Shown in pieces: positions 5,834-7,773 of a stretch of DNA of 7,773 nucleotides. The position numbers and the translations under genes were made by a program. Location: NCBI GenBank assembly GCA_003158355.1, contig PMIV01000171.1, positions 337-8,109 on the forward strand, written 5' to 3'. Origin of the DNA: Anaerolineaceae bacterium (GTDB lineage: Bacteria; Chloroflexota; Anaerolineae; Anaerolineales; Anaerolineaceae). The stretch's first letter is position 1, and every line of letters starts with the position of its first letter. The notes below the pieces were generated by a model. It saw only the letters and a list, made by a program, of their open reading frames with translations. It was not told where the DNA came from and searched no databases.

Positions 5834-6271
5834 ATGCGCGCAGTCATTCAGCGGGTGAATTATGGGCAGGTTAGTGTCAATGGAGAAACCGTTGCCAAAA
5901 TAGGCAAGGGGTTGGTCATTCTGCTGGGTATCGGCCCGCAGGATAATGCCGCGAAGACCACTGTGCTTGCCAAAAAGATCTCGCTGTTGCGTATTTTTGA
6001 AGACGACCAGGAGAAGATGAATCTCTCTATATTAGATATCCACGGCGAGGCCATCGTGGTCAGCCAGTTCACCCTCTATGCGGATATCCGCCACGGCAAC
6101 CGGCCCTCTTTCACCGATGCGGCCAAGCCAGACCTGGCCAGCCCGCTGGTGGATCAGTTCATTGATGAGATGAAAAAGTTAGGGATACCTACTCAGAGCG
6201 GCGTTTTCGGAGCGTATATGAAAGTTGCCCTCGAGAATGACGGCCCTGTCACTATCAATGTGGAACTTTAA
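5834..6271 (+). CDS. dtd: D-aminoacyl-tRNA deacylase (DTD)
   Basis: Homodimeric cytoplasmic proofreading enzyme that hydrolyses D-aminoacyl-tRNA, and also mischarged glycyl-tRNA-Ala, protecting translation from D-amino acids. The protein is 145 residues, the standard length, and starts with the typical MRAVIQRV. The two active-site motifs are present: SQFTLYAD from Ser77, and NDGPVT (135-140) containing the Gly137-Pro138 pair that forms the cross-dimer Gly-cisPro chiral filter. Its stop codon overlaps the stop of the convergent PyrD-like gene (shared TTAA, 6268-6271), so no intergenic terminator is possible. It follows trpS on the same strand but has its own promoter signals behind the trpS terminator. 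Confidence 0.97.
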   Translation: MRAVIQRVNYGQVSVNGETVAKIGKGLVILLGIGPQDNAAKTTVLAKKISLLRIFEDDQEKMNLSILDIHGEAIVVSQFTLYADIRHGNRPSFTDAAKPDLASPLVDQFIDEMKKLGIPTQSGVFGAYMKVALENDGPVTINVEL

Positions 6272-7017
6272 GCCCAAAAAGCGACATCAAATTGAACCGC
6301 GCCCGCACCCATTTTAAGCAGCGCCTCGCCCTGCTCAACTGAATTTACCCCGCAGCCAACTACAACCGGCAGGCCGCAATCTTGCAGTTGCTCCAGCGCC
6401 CTTGCCGCCTGCGCGTAGTATGCCGGGCCGTACAGCCGACCGCTCACCCGGATATCCCCTTGCGGCAACACTCCCCTGGGTGCGCCCAATACCAACCCAT
6501 AAGCGCCGCTCTTTTGGGCCATATCGATCGTTTCGCTGCAAATCTCATTAAAAGACAGTTCCACAAAAAATGGCTTCTCGCCAAAAGATGCCGATAGAAT
6601 TGCTGCTTTCTCCGCGGTTGAAATTCCCTCCGGCAGGGTGATCTGATAGGCTGCCACATAATCCAATTCGTCCACTCGTTCAGACAGCTCTTTGGCTTCC
6701 GCGCTATCAGCCGGAAGCACATTGAGCCACAGCGGCATGCTTAACCTGGACCAGCGCTGACCGTACTGACGAACGGCACTTGTCCACCCCGGGTTGGGCA
6801 GACCGGTATGCAGCAGTACACCGCCGGGGAAAGAAATTACCTGACGGTCGTGCGCCGGGCTGCGCGCTGCCAGGCTCAACGGCGGCGGAGAAAATGCTCC
6901 CAACCCAACCGCAAGATCAGGATGCGCTGGCGGTAAATAGCCCAGGAATCCGGGCACGTTCAACCACGGAGAAATGATTCCCAATTCTGCCAGCTTACCA
7001 GCCTCTATTTCACTCAT
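6268..7017 (-). CDS. Short dihydroorotate dehydrogenase (PyrD)-like TIM-barrel protein, catalytic residues changed
   Basis: A 249-residue protein whose overall order follows class 1B PyrD: FPGG and GLPNPG (63-77), a WLNV strand (97-100), VSGRLYGPA (191-199, compare GGLSGPA) and a C-terminal VVVGCGVNSVEQGEALLKMGAGAVQ (218-242, compare the FMN phosphate site of PyrD). It is shorter than the usual 300 or so residues and ends soon after that site. The segment matching NISCPN of PyrD reads QITLPE (125-130), so the catalytic Cys is Leu128. The Lys of the YVKLSPN strand is Glu153 in FVELSFN. Orotate chemistry therefore looks lost; FMN binding may be weakened or kept. The start overlaps the stop of the PyrK-like gene as ATGA, so the two products probably work together. 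The true substrate is unknown. Confidence 0.75.
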   Translation of the reverse strand: MSEIEAGKLAELGIISPWLNVPGFLGYLPPAHPDLAVGLGAFSPPPLSLAARSPAHDRQVISFPGGVLLHTGLPNPGWTSAVRQYGQRWSRLSMPLWLNVLPADSAEAKELSERVDELDYVAAYQITLPEGISTAEKAAILSASFGEKPFFVELSFNEICSETIDMAQKSGAYGLVLGAPRGVLPQGDIRVSGRLYGPAYYAQAARALEQLQDCGLPVVVGCGVNSVEQGEALLKMGAGAVQFDVAFWA

Positions 7018-7694
7018 TCTTCCACCAGCTCATTCAAGGCAAATATCGGCCCCTCTTTACAGGCATGCTTCCAGCCTTTTTTGGTCGCTACGGCACAAAC
7101 CCCGCAAACTGCCGTTCCGCTACAGGGCATTTCAGTTATTACCAATACCTCGATTGTTTTTCTTATGGACTCAAATCGGTATCGGCTCAACAAAGGCCCG
7201 ATCTCCTCCCGGCCAACAGCAAATGCAGCAGCTTCAGCCCAGGCGCACACTTCAATCGCCTGCTCCCCCGGCAAGATCTCCAGGTCCATCGGCAGCCCTT
7301 GCAGAACCGCATCGCTCACCAACGCTACCTCTTTCCCGGAATCAAGCAACGCGCGGGCCAAAGGCAGCAAACACAGCGCCTGTTTCTGCGTCAAACCGAT
7401 CAAACCAATTCTCCCCGCGGAAACCGGTAAAGAAAAACCGTTGCCCAGCGGTCCGCGCAGGCTGATTTCCTGCCCCACATGCCAATGTTCAGCTTTATCC
7501 GGTAGCAGTGACAGCACCTGCCCGCGAGCAGATATCGGATAAGCACTGACAGGCAGAACTGTACTGGGATCGTTTGAACGGATACTAAGATACTGTCCAG
7601 GCAGCGGGAACAACTCCTTCTCCAAAGCCACCTGCAAGATCAATTCCCCTGCGATTTCGGAAATCTCGACTATGGTTCCGTTCATTTTTGCCAT
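7014..7694 (-). CDS. PyrK-like 2Fe-2S electron-transfer protein with divergent FAD/NAD region
   Basis: A 226-residue protein built like the electron-transfer subunit of dihydroorotate dehydrogenase B. An N-terminal ferredoxin-reductase-like beta barrel (about 5-92) contains LPGQYLSI and the strongly conserved RGPLGNGF (80-87). A nucleotide-binding-like domain (about 94-185) follows, then a C-terminal cluster site with Cys191, Cys197, Cys200 and Cys212 and the PyrK-like ending ACKEGPIF. All four Cys are kept (C-x5-C-x2-C-x11-C), so a 2Fe-2S cluster is expected. However, the FAD-binding Arg-Pro-x-Ser is LPVS here (47-50), and the Gly-rich NAD loop is replaced by GLTQKQA (100-106). It may receive electrons from something other than NADH. 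The chosen ATG follows a TATAAT by six nucleotides. Confidence 0.78.
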   Translation of the reverse strand: MAKMNGTIVEISEIAGELILQVALEKELFPLPGQYLSIRSNDPSTVLPVSAYPISARGQVLSLLPDKAEHWHVGQEISLRGPLGNGFSLPVSAGRIGLIGLTQKQALCLLPLARALLDSGKEVALVSDAVLQGLPMDLEILPGEQAIEVCAWAEAAAFAVGREEIGPLLSRYRFESIRKTIEVLVITEMPCSGTAVCGVCAVATKKGWKHACKEGPIFALNELVEE

Positions 7695-7706
7695 TCTTCA
7701 ATTATA
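7695..7706 (-). promoter_or_regulatory. -10 box of the PyrK/PyrD-like operon, predicted leaderless
   Basis: On the minus strand a perfect TATAAT (7706-7701) is followed by TGAAGA and the ATG at 7694, a six-nucleotide gap. The best -35 at 17 nt is TTTAAG, which is weak. From 7707 to the right edge I see no gene that can be supported. Confidence 0.5.
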
Positions 7707-7773
7707 GCCAGGGTTTGTCTTTTCTTAAATATATAAGGGCAAAATTGGTCTGTCCGTGAATCATAAATTATCT

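Noticed and set aside
6974..7542. Plus-strand open frames of 163, 121 and 153 codons
   Set aside because: They oppose the PyrK-like gene, whose four-Cys cluster motif and RGPLGNGF mark the minus strand as coding.
6268..7694. Calling the pair functional pyrK and pyrD
   Set aside because: The catalytic Cys, substrate Asn and active-site Lys positions of PyrD and the FAD/NAD motifs of PyrK are changed, so the gene symbols would overstate the evidence.
1..7773. CRISPR arrays, insertion sequences, tRNA or rRNA genes, prophage or toxin-antitoxin genes
   Set aside because: No regularly spaced repeats, transposase motifs, terminal inverted repeats, cloverleaf-like sequences or paired small frames were found.

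Overview
The window reads as a chromosomal segment of a moderate-GC bacterium. It is most likely a member of the Chloroflexota, perhaps class Anaerolineae. That placement rests on protein style (Thr/Pro-rich linkers behind a lipobox or before an SH3b domain, a DUF389-like membrane protein, PyrK/PyrD-like proteins) and is inference, not a marker-gene result. There is no sign of mobile elements, CRISPR arrays, rRNA or tRNA genes.

Layout. On the minus strand, 1-1049 holds the first 349 codons of a phosphoglucomutase/phosphomannomutase that runs off the left edge. Upstream of it, also on the minus strand, is a two-gene operon (2824 down to 1116). It encodes a small HAD protein related to soluble P-type-ATPase-like phosphatases, overlapping by ATGA a seven-helix DUF389-like membrane protein with an extracytoplasmic SH3b tail. 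A lipoprotein gene with a BMP/PnrA-like domain (2879-3898, plus) diverges from the HAD gene. It converges, across a bidirectional terminator, on a monotopic sugar-phosphate transferase of the PglC type (4590-3946, minus). trpS (4706-5698, plus) diverges from the transferase, carries a predicted [4Fe-4S] site and ends in a clear terminator. dtd (5834-6271, plus) follows, with a palindrome just upstream of its -10 box. dtd and the next gene share the tetranucleotide TTAA for their stop codons. On the minus strand, 7694-6268 is an overlapping pair encoding a PyrK-like 2Fe-2S protein and a short PyrD-like TIM-barrel protein; both have lost key cofactor or catalytic residues.

Functional themes. 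trpS and dtd both act in aminoacyl-tRNA synthesis or proofreading. The phosphohexomutase and the sugar transferase suit the supply and initiation of envelope polysaccharide, but they are not in one operon. The HAD/membrane pair and the PyrK/PyrD-like pair are the two units whose function I cannot assign, and both are translationally coupled.

The most striking signal that no single gene explains is regulatory. Four genes (HAD, lipoprotein, sugar transferase, PyrK-like) have a TATAAT or TAAAAT hexamer ending exactly 6 or 7 nt before the chosen ATG, and none has a usable Shine-Dalgarno sequence. This predicts leaderless mRNAs. trpS, dtd and the phosphohexomutase have ordinary ribosome-binding sites instead.
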